Source: Brevundimonas sp.
Lineage (GTDB): Bacteria; Pseudomonadota; Alphaproteobacteria; Caulobacterales; Caulobacteraceae
Length of the DNA stretch: 42,592 nt
Assembly: GCF_013823285.1 (NCBI RefSeq)
Contig: NZ_PNLV01000010.1
Location: 1 to 42,592 of the forward strand
Reading direction: 5' to 3'
Part shown: positions 30,610-38,383 of the stretch, one piece after another
How the letters are laid out: each line of letters starts with the position of its first letter
Position numbering within the stretch: position 1 is the first letter of the stretch
Made by a program: the position numbers and the translations under genes
Notes under the pieces: model-generated
What the model saw: the letters and a program-made list of their open reading frames with translations, nothing else
What the model was told of the DNA's origin: nothing
The model's database searches: none

Positions 30610-31203
30610 ATGACGCGATTCCGCGATGACCCCGACGCCAATGCGCTGGGTCAGGCCCTGGCCGGCCTGCGCAAGGCGCGCGGCCTGAGCCAGGCCGAGG
30701 CCGGCGCCCGCATGGGCGTAACCAGTCAGGCCTGGGGGCTGTATGAGGCCGGGCGTCGTCCCGGCATGTTCCGCCCTGACGTGCAGCGCCGCCTGACCGC
30801 CGCGCTCGACCTGACGCCTGAGGATCTGGCGCTGGAAATGGCGCGCCGGCCCGCTGTCCCGGCGCCGGCTTCCGACCGGCTTGAAGAAAGCGGGAGGGCC
30901 TTTTCCACCAAGGGTCCGCCGGGATCGGTCAGGCGGACGCTGCAGTTGCGCGATGACGATCTGGCGCCGTGGGCGGGTTCAGGCGTGGTGCTGGTCTACG
31001 ACCTGTCCGTCTGGCCGCGGCGGGATCAGGGCTGCGTGGTGGAGACCGCCGACGGGCCGGTGATCGGTCTTTACCATCGGGGCGACCGGGATACGGTGGT
31101 GCTTCGCGGGCCGGGCGGCGACAAGCGGGTGCTGCAGCGGAGCTGGATCGGGTCGGTGGGGGCGGTGGTGGCTCGGCTCGAGGGTGTGGATTGGCCGCAA
31201 TGA
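30610..31203 (+). CDS. XRE-type regulator with degenerate S24-like C-terminal domain
   Basis: 197 aa. Residues 12-75 form a lambda-repressor-type helix-turn-helix (LRKARGLSQAEAGARMGVTS, QAWGLYEAGRRPGMFRPDVQ). After a proline-rich linker, residues 108-190 (DDDLAPWAGSGVVLVYDLSV; GCVVETADGPVIGLYHRG; GSVGAVVARLEG) look like the S24/LexA-CI peptidase fold. The serine expected in a DSM motif is replaced by Asp-Asp-Leu and the lysine region reads PVIGLYHRG, so self-cleavage is not expected. Likely a dimeric transcription factor of unknown target. ATG at 30610 chosen by the HTH position; the longer reading overlaps the Nfu gene. Followed by a second HTH gene. Confidence 0.82.
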   Translation: MTRFRDDPDANALGQALAGLRKARGLSQAEAGARMGVTSQAWGLYEAGRRPGMFRPDVQRRLTAALDLTPEDLALEMARRPAVPAPASDRLEESGRAFSTKGPPGSVRRTLQLRDDDLAPWAGSGVVLVYDLSVWPRRDQGCVVETADGPVIGLYHRGDRDTVVLRGPGGDKRVLQRSWIGSVGAVVARLEGVDWPQ

Positions 31204-31233
31204 AACAAAATGGTTGTATTTCCGGCGCGGAAA
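31202..31233 (+). promoter_or_regulatory. Candidate operator region of the second HTH gene (copy 2 plus palindrome)
   Basis: GAAACAAAATGG (31202-31213) is the second copy of the box seen before the preceding HTH gene. Close behind it is a perfect inverted repeat TTTCCG-GCG-CGGAAA (31219-31233), followed by another GAAAC. Both lie in the 66-base gap between the two HTH genes, 36 bases or more before the start at 31270. This density of dyad elements suggests binding of one or both neighbouring regulators. Confidence 0.4.
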
Positions 31234-31269
31234 TGAAACCCTGAGGCGTCGTAGCCGTCGGAGGTTCCA

Positions 31270-31650
31270 TTGCCGCGCCGCCCGCCCCATCCTTCGCCCG
31301 AAGCGGATTGGCTGGACCGCGATCTGGGCGCGGCCATCCGCCGGTTCCGCACCGACCTGGGCCTGTCCCAGCACGCCCTGGCCGCGCGCTTGTCGCTGAG
31401 CGGCCAGCAAATGCAGAAATACGAGAGCGGGGCCAACCGGGTGTCTGCCTCGACGCTCTACCTGATCGCCCGGGAGTTGGACCAGCCGGTGGCGGCCTTC
31501 TTCCCCGTGCATGGCGGACCGGATGACGCGCAGGCGCTGCTGGACACGCCGGAAGGGCGCGCCCTGTCACGCGGCTTTTCCCGCATCCACGACATGGGAC
31601 AGCGACGGGCGCTGGGGGTGATCGTGGAGGGGCTGGCGCGTACGGCCTAA
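31270..31650 (+). CDS. XRE-family helix-turn-helix regulator
   Basis: 126 aa. HTH at residues 18-76 (FRTDLGLSQHALAARLSLSG then QQMQKYESGANRVSASTLYL), a subtype frequent in Alphaproteobacteria with the recognition helix GQQMQKYE. The rest (GGPDDAQALLDTPEGRALSR, HDMGQRRALGVIVEGLA) is helical. The start must be TTG at 31270: no ATG or GTG is in frame after the upstream stop, and a strong GGAGG (31260-31264) sits five bases before it. A TTG start with a strong ribosome site suggests deliberately limited translation. Paralogous to the HTH gene at 37896. tsaB follows 21 bases later and is probably co-transcribed. Target genes unknown. Confidence 0.88.
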   Translation: MPRRPPHPSPEADWLDRDLGAAIRRFRTDLGLSQHALAARLSLSGQQMQKYESGANRVSASTLYLIARELDQPVAAFFPVHGGPDDAQALLDTPEGRALSRGFSRIHDMGQRRALGVIVEGLARTA

Positions 31651-31671
31651 GCGGCCTATTCCGGCGACCTG

Positions 31672-32307
31672 ATGAAGACCCTGATCATCGACACGGCGCT
31701 GGGCGCCTGCACAGCCGTCGCGGCTGACCATTCGCATGTGGTTGCGGCCGCAACAGAAGACATGGTGCGCGGCCATCAGGAGCGTCTCGGCGGCATGGTC
31801 AGGACGGCCATGGCCGCAGCGCAATGGCGCTATGACGATCTGGACCTCATTGCTGTGACCACGGGGCCGGGCTCGTTCACAGGCCTGCGCGTCGGACTGG
31901 CTTTTGCGCAGGGCTTGGGGCTGGCCCTTGATCGTCCGGTCTCGGGCCTGTCGACGCTGGCCGCGCTGGCGCTGGACGTGGAGTCCGGGGGGGTGGTGTG
32001 GGCCCTGATCGACGCGCGACGGGGACAGATCTACGGGCAGCCGTTTCAGGACGGCGCGCCGCTGGCCGATCCTGCCGCCCTGACTCTCGAAGCCGCCGCG
32101 CTGCGCATGACCGGAACGCAGGCGCGCATCGCCGTGGGGTCAGGAGCTGCGCTTGTGTCTGTGACCGGCGTGGAGGCCGTGGTTCGCGCTGCGCCGTCGC
32201 CCGGCGCGCTGGCGCGTCTGGCTGCGGATCAGCCGCGAAACGAGGCGCGGCCGCTCTATCTGCGGGCGCCTGACGCCAAGCTGCCGGGCGGGCGTGATCC
32301 GGAATGA
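31672..32307 (+). CDS. tsaB: tRNA t6A37 threonylcarbamoyltransferase complex protein TsaB
   Basis: 211 aa, ASKHA-fold pseudo-enzyme that partners TsaD (and TsaE) to make t6A at position 37 of ANN-decoding tRNAs. The N-terminus MKTLIIDTALGACTAVAAD, the H-x-E-x-L segment GHQERLGGMV, and ITVTTGPGSFTGLR-type stretch (here AVTTGPGSFTGLRVGLAFAQ) are diagnostic of TsaB. The C-terminus RPLYLRAPDAK is also typical. It overlaps rimI by four bases (ATGA), so the two are translationally coupled, an arrangement common in bacteria. Confidence 0.96.
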   Translation: MKTLIIDTALGACTAVAADHSHVVAAATEDMVRGHQERLGGMVRTAMAAAQWRYDDLDLIAVTTGPGSFTGLRVGLAFAQGLGLALDRPVSGLSTLAALALDVESGGVVWALIDARRGQIYGQPFQDGAPLADPAALTLEAAALRMTGTQARIAVGSGAALVSVTGVEAVVRAAPSPGALARLAADQPRNEARPLYLRAPDAKLPGGRDPE

Positions 32308-32714
32308 AGGATCCGGTGCATCTGGCGGCCATCCACGCCTCGGCTTTCGATGCGTCCTGGGACGCCGCGGCGATCAAGGCGTTGCTGGACATGCCGGGCG
32401 CCGAACTGGAAGTCGAGGTCGACAGCTTCCTGCTGTGGCGCCGCGCCGCGGACGAGGCGGAGATCGTCACGCTGGCCGTGCGGCCCGAGGCCCGGCGGCG
32501 GGGACTGGGCGGGCGGTTGCTGGACCGGACCATGGATCGCGCGCGGGAGCGGGGCGTGACGCGGTTGTTCCTGGAGGTGGCCCATGACAACCCCGCAGCC
32601 TTGGGGCTGTATGGCTCACGGGGGTTCGAGCCGGTCGGAAAACGCCCCGACTACTACGTCCGGCCGGATGGGTCGCGCGCGGATGCCCTGATACTCGCTC
32701 TCAACTTGTCCTGA
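32304..32714 (+). CDS. rimI: GNAT acetyltransferase, RimI type
   Basis: 136 aa. Family members acetylate the N-terminus of ribosomal protein S18 (RimI) or related substrates using acetyl-CoA. The acetyl-CoA-binding motif is RPEARRRGLGGRLLDRTMD, with IVTLAVRPEARRRGLG forming strand 4 and the P-loop-like turn; LFLEVAHDNPAALGLYGSRG and FEPVGKRPDYYV are characteristic of RimI. Slightly shorter at the N-terminus than E. coli RimI but complete in its fold. Its start overlaps the tsaB stop, and the fur gene follows 39 bases later. Confidence 0.93.
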   Translation: MKDPVHLAAIHASAFDASWDAAAIKALLDMPGAELEVEVDSFLLWRRAADEAEIVTLAVRPEARRRGLGGRLLDRTMDRARERGVTRLFLEVAHDNPAALGLYGSRGFEPVGKRPDYYVRPDGSRADALILALNLS

Positions 32715-32753
32715 CCGCTTTCCTCTTGGCCGGGGGATGACTATTCTGGCCTC

Positions 32754-33224
32754 ATGGACCGGATCGAGAAACTCTGCGCCGAGCGCGGCATGCGCATGAC
32801 CGAGCAACGTCGCGTCATCGCGCGGGTGCTGTCGGAAGCCGAAGACCACCCCGACGTGGAGGAGTTGTACCGCCGCGCCTCGGCCATCGATCCGCATATC
32901 TCCATCGCCACGGTCTATCGCACCGTACGTCTGTTCGAAGAGGCGGGCGTGGTGGAGAAACACGACTTCGGCGACGGGCGCAGCCGCTATGAAGAAGCCG
33001 GTGACGACCACCACGACCACCTGATCGACACCAAGTCCGGCGAGGTGATCGAGTTCTTTGACGCCGAGATCGAGCGCCTGAAGACCGAGATCGCCGAGCG
33101 GCTGGGCTTCAAGCTGATCGGGCACAAGCTGGAACTGTACGGCACGGCGATCGAGGGCGCCTCGCCCACCAGCCGCGAAGGCCTGATCTTCACCCGGCAC
33201 AACCGCCGCACCGAGGACGCCTGA
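32754..33224 (+). CDS. fur: Fur-family metal-responsive repressor
   Basis: 156 aa. N-terminal winged helix (residues 1-82: [35 protein letters not shown]) and a C-terminal dimer/metal domain with HHDHLID at 86-92 and [14 protein letters not shown]. The zinc CxxC pairs found in many Fur proteins are absent, as in alphaproteobacterial Fur/Mur. Which metal is sensed cannot be settled from sequence; Fur in Caulobacter senses iron. Location between rimI and miaB is the usual one in Caulobacterales. I see no obvious Fur box immediately upstream. Confidence 0.93.
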   Translation: MDRIEKLCAERGMRMTEQRRVIARVLSEAEDHPDVEELYRRASAIDPHISIATVYRTVRLFEEAGVVEKHDFGDGRSRYEEAGDDHHDHLIDTKSGEVIEFFDAEIERLKTEIAERLGFKLIGHKLELYGTAIEGASPTSREGLIFTRHNRRTEDA

Positions 33225-33273
33225 TTCTTCGCTTACGCTTGTGGGGGCTGTGCGAAATCCCCATAACCGCGCG

Positions 33274-34755
33274 ATGATCGACGCCCAAGACAAGCCGACG
33301 TCCGAACGGGCCGAAAAGCGCCTGTTCATCAAGACCTACGGCTGCCAGATGAACGTCTATGACTCCGAGCGCATGGCCGATGTCCTGCGCCCGCTGGGCT
33401 ATGCGCCGACCGACACGCCCGAAGACGCCGACTTCGTCATCCTGAACACCTGCCACATCCGCGAGAAGGCGGCCGAGAAGGTCTATTCCGAGCTGGGCAA
33501 GCTGCGGATGCTCAAGGACGAGAAGGCGTCGGACGGCCGGGGCGCCATGACCATCGCCGTCGCCGGCTGCGTGGCCCAGGCCGAGGGCGAGGAGATCATG
33601 CGTCGCCAGCCCGCCGTGGATCTGGTTGTCGGGCCGCAGGCCTATCATCAGCTGCCCGAACTGCTGACCCGCACGGCGCGGGCCCGGGGTGAGCGCATCG
33701 GGGCCGACTTCGCCCCGAACGCCAAGTTCGACGCCCTGGCGGGCGAGAAGATCGGCGCGCGAGGCGTCAAGGGACCGACCGCGTTCCTGACGGTGCAGGA
33801 GGGTTGCGACAAATTCTGCACCTTCTGCGTGGTGCCCTATACCCGCGGGGCCGAATGGTCGCGCCCGGCCGCCGACATCCTGAGCGAGGCGCGCGAGCTG
33901 GCGGCGCGCGGCGTGCGCGAGGTCACCCTGCTGGGCCAGAACGTCAACGCCTATGATGGCGCGGGGCCGGACGGCGCGGTCTGGACGCTGGCGCGGCTGG
34001 CGTATGGACTGGCGGAGATCGAGGGGCTGGACCGCATCCGCTACACCACCAGCCACCCCAACGACATGGGCGATGACCTGATCGCGGCGCACGCCGAGCT
34101 GGACGCCCTGATGCCCTATCTGCACCTGCCGGTTCAGTCGGGTTCGGACCGCCTGCTGCGCCTGATGAACCGCAAGCATGGGCGTCAGAAATATTTCGAT
34201 CTTATAGACCGCGTGCGCGCGGCCCGGCCGGACATGGCCCTGTCGGGCGACTTCATCGTCGGCTTCCCCGGCGAGACCGACCGGGATTTCGAGGACACCC
34301 TGGATCTGGTGCGGCGGGTGAACTACGCCTCGGCCTTCTCTTTCATCTATTCACCGCGGCCCGGCACCCCGGCGGCGACCATGGGCGCGCAGGTCGAGCC
34401 CCATGTGGCTTCGGAACGGTTGCAGGCGCTCCAGACCCTGCTGTTCGAACAGCAGGTGGCCTTCAACCAGTCCCAGGCGGGCAAGGTCCTGCCGGTGCTG
34501 TTCGAGCGCAAGGGCCGTCACGGCCGTCAGGCCATCGGCCGCTCACCCTATCTGCAGTCCGTATACGTGGAGGACGCCGACCACCTGATGGGGCGGATCG
34601 TCCCGGTCCGGATCGAACGGGGCCAGCAGAACAGCCTCACCGGCGCGCTGGTTGAAGAATCGCACAGCTCTTTCAAACCACAGGCGTCCGAAAGCATGAC
34701 CCCCCTGCGCCCTCAAGCAGCGAGCGACCGCGTCGCGAGCGTCAGGGCCCGATAA
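33274..34755 (+). CDS. miaB: tRNA-2-methylthio-N6-dimethylallyladenosine synthase
   Basis: 493 aa radical-SAM methylthiotransferase adding the methylthio group to i6A37 of tRNA. N-terminal UPF0004 domain carries cluster cysteines Cys24 (TYGCQMN), Cys60 (NTCHIREKA) and Cys99 (VAGCVAQ); the radical-SAM CxxxCxxC is Cys178, Cys182 and Cys185 ([17 protein letters not shown]). The TRAM domain is at about 395-460 ([20 protein letters not shown]). A C-terminal 25-residue tail is low complexity. ATG at 33274 (MIDAQDKP) chosen; a GTG at 33241 is possible. The TAA stop shares a base with the phoH ATG (TAATG), so translation is coupled. Confidence 0.97.
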   Translation: MIDAQDKPTSERAEKRLFIKTYGCQMNVYDSERMADVLRPLGYAPTDTPEDADFVILNTCHIREKAAEKVYSELGKLRMLKDEKASDGRGAMTIAVAGCVAQAEGEEIMRRQPAVDLVVGPQAYHQLPELLTRTARARGERIGADFAPNAKFDALAGEKIGARGVKGPTAFLTVQEGCDKFCTFCVVPYTRGAEWSRPAADILSEARELAARGVREVTLLGQNVNAYDGAGPDGAVWTLARLAYGLAEIEGLDRIRYTTSHPNDMGDDLIAAHAELDALMPYLHLPVQSGSDRLLRLMNRKHGRQKYFDLIDRVRAARPDMALSGDFIVGFPGETDRDFEDTLDLVRRVNYASAFSFIYSPRPGTPAATMGAQVEPHVASERLQALQTLLFEQQVAFNQSQAGKVLPVLFERKGRHGRQAIGRSPYLQSVYVEDADHLMGRIVPVRIERGQQNSLTGALVEESHSSFKPQASESMTPLRPQAASDRVASVRAR

Positions 34756-35723
34756 TGGCCAGAGAATCCGAGTTTCTCGCCCTGTCCGACGTCGCCCTGC
34801 GGTCCGTCATCGGCCCCGGCAGCCGCCACGTGGCCCTGATCGAGGACGCCTTCAAGGTGCTGGTGGAGTCCCCCGGCGGCGGGGTGTCCATCAACGGCTC
34901 GACCAAGGACCGGGCCGCCGCCAAACGCGTGGTCGAGGTGCTGGCCAAGCGGGCCGATCTGGGCGCCGAGATCACCGAAGCGGACGTGCGCACGGCCCTG
35001 GGCGCCCAACGGTCTGGCGGCAAGACACCCGAGGGGGTGGCCCTGCCGGTGGGGCGTCGCGGCGCCATCGCCCCCAAGACCCCGGCCCAGGCCCGCTATC
35101 TGGAGGCCCTGGCCAGGTGCGAACTGACCTTCGGCGTCGGCCCGGCGGGCACCGGCAAGACCTTCCTGGCGGCTGCCTATGGCGCATCGCTGCTGAGGCG
35201 AGGGCAGGTGGATCGTCTGGTCATCACCCGCCCGGCCGTGGAGGCGGGCGAGAAGCTGGGCTTTCTGCCCGGAGACCTGAACGAGAAGGTGGACCCCTAT
35301 CTGGCGCCCATCTGGGAGGCCCTGAACGAGATTCTGGGCGCCGACGACGTGCGCCGCAGGCGGGACAAGGGTGAGATCGAGGCCGCGCCGATCGCCTTCA
35401 TGCGCGGGCGGACCCTGTCCCACGCCTTCATTATCGCCGACGAAGCCCAGAATCTGACCCGGCTGCAGATGAAGATGGTTCTGACCCGTCTGGGCGAAGG
35501 CGCACGCATGGTGGTGACCGGCGACCCCAGTCAGGTGGATCTGGTCAACACCCGGGATTCCGGCCTGCCCCACGCCTTGCGTATTCTGGAGAACGTCAAG
35601 GGCGTCGGCGTGCTGCGCTTCGAGGCCGCGGACGTGGTGCGCCACGCCATGGTGGAGCGGATCGTGCGCGCCTATGACGCCGACGCGGCGGCCGCGCGCG
35701 GCGGTGACGCGACCGCGCCATGA
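34755..35723 (+). CDS. phoH: PhoH-family ATPase
   Basis: 322 aa (PhoL-type). Walker A GPAGTGKT at 129-136 and Walker B AFIIADEAQN around residue 225, then MVLTRLGEGARMVVTGDPSQ VDL-type segment, all hallmarks of PhoH. The N-terminal KH-like region (residues 10-85) suggests RNA binding. PhoH-like proteins are linked with YbeY in rRNA processing and quality control, and here the ybeY start overlaps the phoH stop by four bases (ATGA). Precise activity, RNA helicase or other, is not settled. Confidence 0.95.
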   Translation: MARESEFLALSDVALRSVIGPGSRHVALIEDAFKVLVESPGGGVSINGSTKDRAAAKRVVEVLAKRADLGAEITEADVRTALGAQRSGGKTPEGVALPVGRRGAIAPKTPAQARYLEALARCELTFGVGPAGTGKTFLAAAYGASLLRRGQVDRLVITRPAVEAGEKLGFLPGDLNEKVDPYLAPIWEALNEILGADDVRRRRDKGEIEAAPIAFMRGRTLSHAFIIADEAQNLTRLQMKMVLTRLGEGARMVVTGDPSQVDLVNTRDSGLPHALRILENVKGVGVLRFEAADVVRHAMVERIVRAYDADAAAARGGDATAP

Positions 35724-36163
35724 TCGACATCGAGGTCGAGGACGACGCCTGGTCGGTGAGCGCGCCGGATGTGCAGGATCTCGTTCTCCGGGCGGCTGAA
35801 CAGGCGGCGCCGCCGGGCGATGTGGTGATCCTGCTGACCGACGATGAGACGGTGCGCGATCTGAACGCCCGGTTTCGCGGCAAGGATCGCCCGACCAATG
35901 TGCTGTCGTTTCCGGCGCCCGATAACGCCCGGCCCCACCTGGGCGACATCGTTCTTGCCTACGGCGTCTGCGCGGTCGAGGCGCGGGAGCAGGGCAAGCC
36001 GTTCGCCGATCACCTGAGCCATCTGGTCATTCACGGCGTGCTGCATCTGATGGGCCACGACCATGAGGCGGATGACGAGGCCGAGGCGATGGAGGCGCAG
36101 GAGCGCACGCTTCTTGCGGCGCTGGGGATTCCTGATCCGTACCTGTTCCGAAATGACACCTGA
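35720..36163 (+). CDS. ybeY: Endoribonuclease YbeY
   Basis: 147 aa. Single-strand endoribonuclease for 16S rRNA 3' maturation and ribosome quality control. The zinc ligands are the H-x3-H-x5-H set His105, His109 and His115 in IHGVLHLMGHDHEAD. The upstream RGKDRPTNVLSFP (residues 53-65) is the other family signature. Encoded directly after phoH with overlap, and the lnt ATG lies 11 bases before its stop, giving the standard phoH-ybeY-lnt order (the hemolysin-like corC gene often found between ybeY and lnt is absent). Confidence 0.96.
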   Translation: MIDIEVEDDAWSVSAPDVQDLVLRAAEQAAPPGDVVILLTDDETVRDLNARFRGKDRPTNVLSFPAPDNARPHLGDIVLAYGVCAVEAREQGKPFADHLSHLVIHGVLHLMGHDHEADDEAEAMEAQERTLLAALGIPDPYLFRNDT

Positions 36164-37823
36164 ACACCAATCCGCTGATCTTGACCAAGCCCGGCCTGGT
36201 GCGGCGCCGGAGACGGCTGACGCAGCGCCGCGCCGCCGCTCAAGCGGCGTCTGGCTGCGGGTGGGCGCGGGCCTGACGGCGCTGATTCTCGGGGCCGCCG
36301 CCGCCGCGGCGCATCCGCCGTTCGGCTTCCTGATCGGAATTCTCGCCTATCCGGCCCTGATGCTGCTGGTCGAGCGAACGCGGACTCTGCGCGGCGCCTT
36401 CGGCCTGGGCTGGCTGGCGGGTTTCACCTATTTCTTCATCAGCTGCTGGTGGGTGGCCGAGGCCTTTCTGGTCAACGCCGAGGCCCACGCCTGGATGGCG
36501 CCCTTCGCCGCCTCCCTGCTGCCGGCGGGCCTGGCCCTGTTCTGGGGCGCGGCCCTGGCCGTCTATCGCCGGTTCCATGTGGCGGGCCACCCGCTGCGGC
36601 CTCTGCTGTTCGCGGTGGTTTTCTGCGCCTTTGAATGGCTTCGCGGCACGGTGCTGACCGGCTTTCCCTGGAATCCCGCGGGCGCCGCCTGGGGCGCGGG
36701 ATCGGCGGCGTCCCAGTTCGCGGCGTTGGCGGGAATTTATGGGCTCAGCCTCGTCACCGTGGCGGGCGTGTCCCTGATCGGCCCGCTGTTCGCGCCCGGA
36801 CGGCTGAAGACAAGGATCGGCGCGGCGGTGCTCGGGGCGCTGATGATCGGCGCTTTGGTGATCGGCGGCGCCTATCGGCTCAGCATGGCGCGGCCCGAGG
36901 CGTCGGACACGACTGTGCGCATCGTTCAGGCTGATGTGGAGCAGCAGGCCAAGTGGGACGAAGCCAATTTCGAGGCCATTGTTCAGCGCTACGTGAATCT
37001 GACGGCCCGGCCCGGGGCGCAGGTCCCGGATGTGATCGTCTGGCCGGAGGGCGCCTTGCCGGTGACTGCGAACGAAGCATTTGCCGAGGGGGCTCCCGTG
37101 GCCGCCGCCATGGCGCGCGCGGTTCAGCCGGGCCAGACCCTGCTGGCGGGCTTCAGTCGCGCAGAACCGACGCCCGAGGGGGAGTGGCGCTATTTCAACA
37201 GCCTGTTCGCCCTGTCCGACGCCGGCGAGGCGGGACTGAGAGTCGAGGCGGTCTACGACAAGCACCGGCTGGTGCCCTTCGGCGAGTATCTCCCCTTGGG
37301 CGACCTCATGAGCCGCACGGGCCTGCGCAGCCTGGTGCATGTGCCGGCCGATTTCAGCGCCGGTCCCGCCCCCGCGCCGCTGAACCTGCCTGGCCTGCCC
37401 GATGTGCAGCCGCTGATCTGCTATGAAAGCCTCTATCCCGGCTTCACGCCGGGGGGCGCGGCGCGGCCGCAGTGGATCGCCAATGTATCCAACGACGCCT
37501 GGTTCGGGCGCACGTCCGGCCCTGTCCAGCATCTGAACCTGGCCAGCTTCCGGGCCATAGAGACGGGCCTGCCCATGGTGCGGGCGACGCCCACCGGCAT
37601 TTCGGCTCTGATCGATCCCTGGGGCCGTGTTGTGCCGGGCAAACGGCTGGAGCCGGGTGAGAGCGGGGTCATCGACGCCCGCCTGCCCCGCCCGCTGGGC
37701 CGGACCCTCTACGCCATGGCGGGCGACCTGATCTTTCTGGGGTTGATGCTGGCGGCGCTGGCCGGGGCTCTGTGGCCTTTCCGGTCCCGGATTTCCCGCG
37801 CCAGGAGTCTATCCGTGAATTAA
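36153..37823 (+). CDS. lnt: Apolipoprotein N-acyltransferase
   Basis: 556 aa inner-membrane enzyme that adds the third acyl chain to the N-terminal cysteine of lipoproteins. About six membrane segments surround a periplasmic nitrilase domain whose catalytic triad is Glu299 (VWPEGALPV), Lys370 (YDKHRLVPFGEYLPL) and Cys423 (ICYESLYPG). The N-terminal 30 residues are a charged cytoplasmic lead. ATG at 36153 overlaps ybeY by 11 bases; the longer reading inside ybeY is arginine-rich and unlikely. The product should act on the lipoprotein encoded 560 bases downstream among many others. Confidence 0.95.
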   Translation: MTPEHQSADLDQARPGAAPETADAAPRRRSSGVWLRVGAGLTALILGAAAAAAHPPFGFLIGILAYPALMLLVERTRTLRGAFGLGWLAGFTYFFISCWWVAEAFLVNAEAHAWMAPFAASLLPAGLALFWGAALAVYRRFHVAGHPLRPLLFAVVFCAFEWLRGTVLTGFPWNPAGAAWGAGSAASQFAALAGIYGLSLVTVAGVSLIGPLFAPGRLKTRIGAAVLGALMIGALVIGGAYRLSMARPEASDTTVRIVQADVEQQAKWDEANFEAIVQRYVNLTARPGAQVPDVIVWPEGALPVTANEAFAEGAPVAAAMARAVQPGQTLLAGFSRAEPTPEGEWRYFNSLFALSDAGEAGLRVEAVYDKHRLVPFGEYLPLGDLMSRTGLRSLVHVPADFSAGPAPAPLNLPGLPDVQPLICYESLYPGFTPGGAARPQWIANVSNDAWFGRTSGPVQHLNLASFRAIETGLPMVRATPTGISALIDPWGRVVPGKRLEPGESGVIDARLPRPLGRTLYAMAGDLIFLGLMLAALAGALWPFRSRISRARSLSVN

Positions 37824-37895
37824 GATGACTTCTGGGATTTTGAGGCTCATTCAGGCTTCAATGTCCTGCTTCAGGGTGCACGGAAGGCGCGTGAG

Positions 37896-38315
37896 ATGGC
37901 GCGAGGCAAAGGCGACGACGGACCCCATCTGGTGGATCGCCATGTGGGGCGGCGGGTCGAGACCCGGCGCAAGTCGCTGGGCTACAGCCAAAGCCAGCTG
38001 GGCGCCGCCCTGGGCCTGACGTTCCAGCAGATCCAGAAATACGAGAAGGGCGCCAACCGCATCTCGGCCTCCAAGCTCTGGGAGATCTCCCAGTTCTTCA
38101 AGGTGGAGATCGGCTACTTCTTCGACGGGCTGACGGCGGCCGAGCCGGGGGTGGCCGAAAGCGACACGGTGTCCTTCGATCACGATTTTCCGGTTACCCG
38201 CCAGAGTCAGGAGATTGCCCGGCTCGCGCCCCGCCTCAGCCTCAGCCAGCAGAAGGCGGCCCTGGCCATGGTTCGCGAACTGGCCGGCGAGCGCAAGGGC
38301 GACGAGCGGGACTGA
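37896..38315 (+). CDS. XRE-family helix-turn-helix regulator
   Basis: 139 aa. HTH at residues 17-75 (RRKSLGYSQSQLGAALGLTF then QQIQKYEKGANRISASKLWE), the same subtype as the gene at 31270 (QQMQKYESGANRVSAS there). FFKVEIGYFFDGL follows, then a helical C-terminus (ARLAPRLSLSQQKAALAMVR). Widespread alphaproteobacterial family whose members act as stress or developmental regulators; this one cannot be assigned. ATG at 37896 lies 72 bases after lnt; the gap holds no obvious promoter, so it may share the lnt transcript. Its stop is followed by 68 non-coding bases before the convergent lipoprotein gene. Confidence 0.9.
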   Translation: MARGKGDDGPHLVDRHVGRRVETRRKSLGYSQSQLGAALGLTFQQIQKYEKGANRISASKLWEISQFFKVEIGYFFDGLTAAEPGVAESDTVSFDHDFPVTRQSQEIARLAPRLSLSQQKAALAMVRELAGERKGDERD

Positions 38316-38383
38316 CCAGACCCAAACTGGTTCATTGGAACGCCGTCCGACCGGATGCACCTCATCGATCAGGGCCTCATGGG

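Noticed and set aside
38322-38338. CCAAACTGGTTCATTGG dyad between the third HTH gene and the lipoprotein gene
   Set aside because: Lies between convergent 3' ends, no T-run, short arms; neither a clear operator nor terminator.
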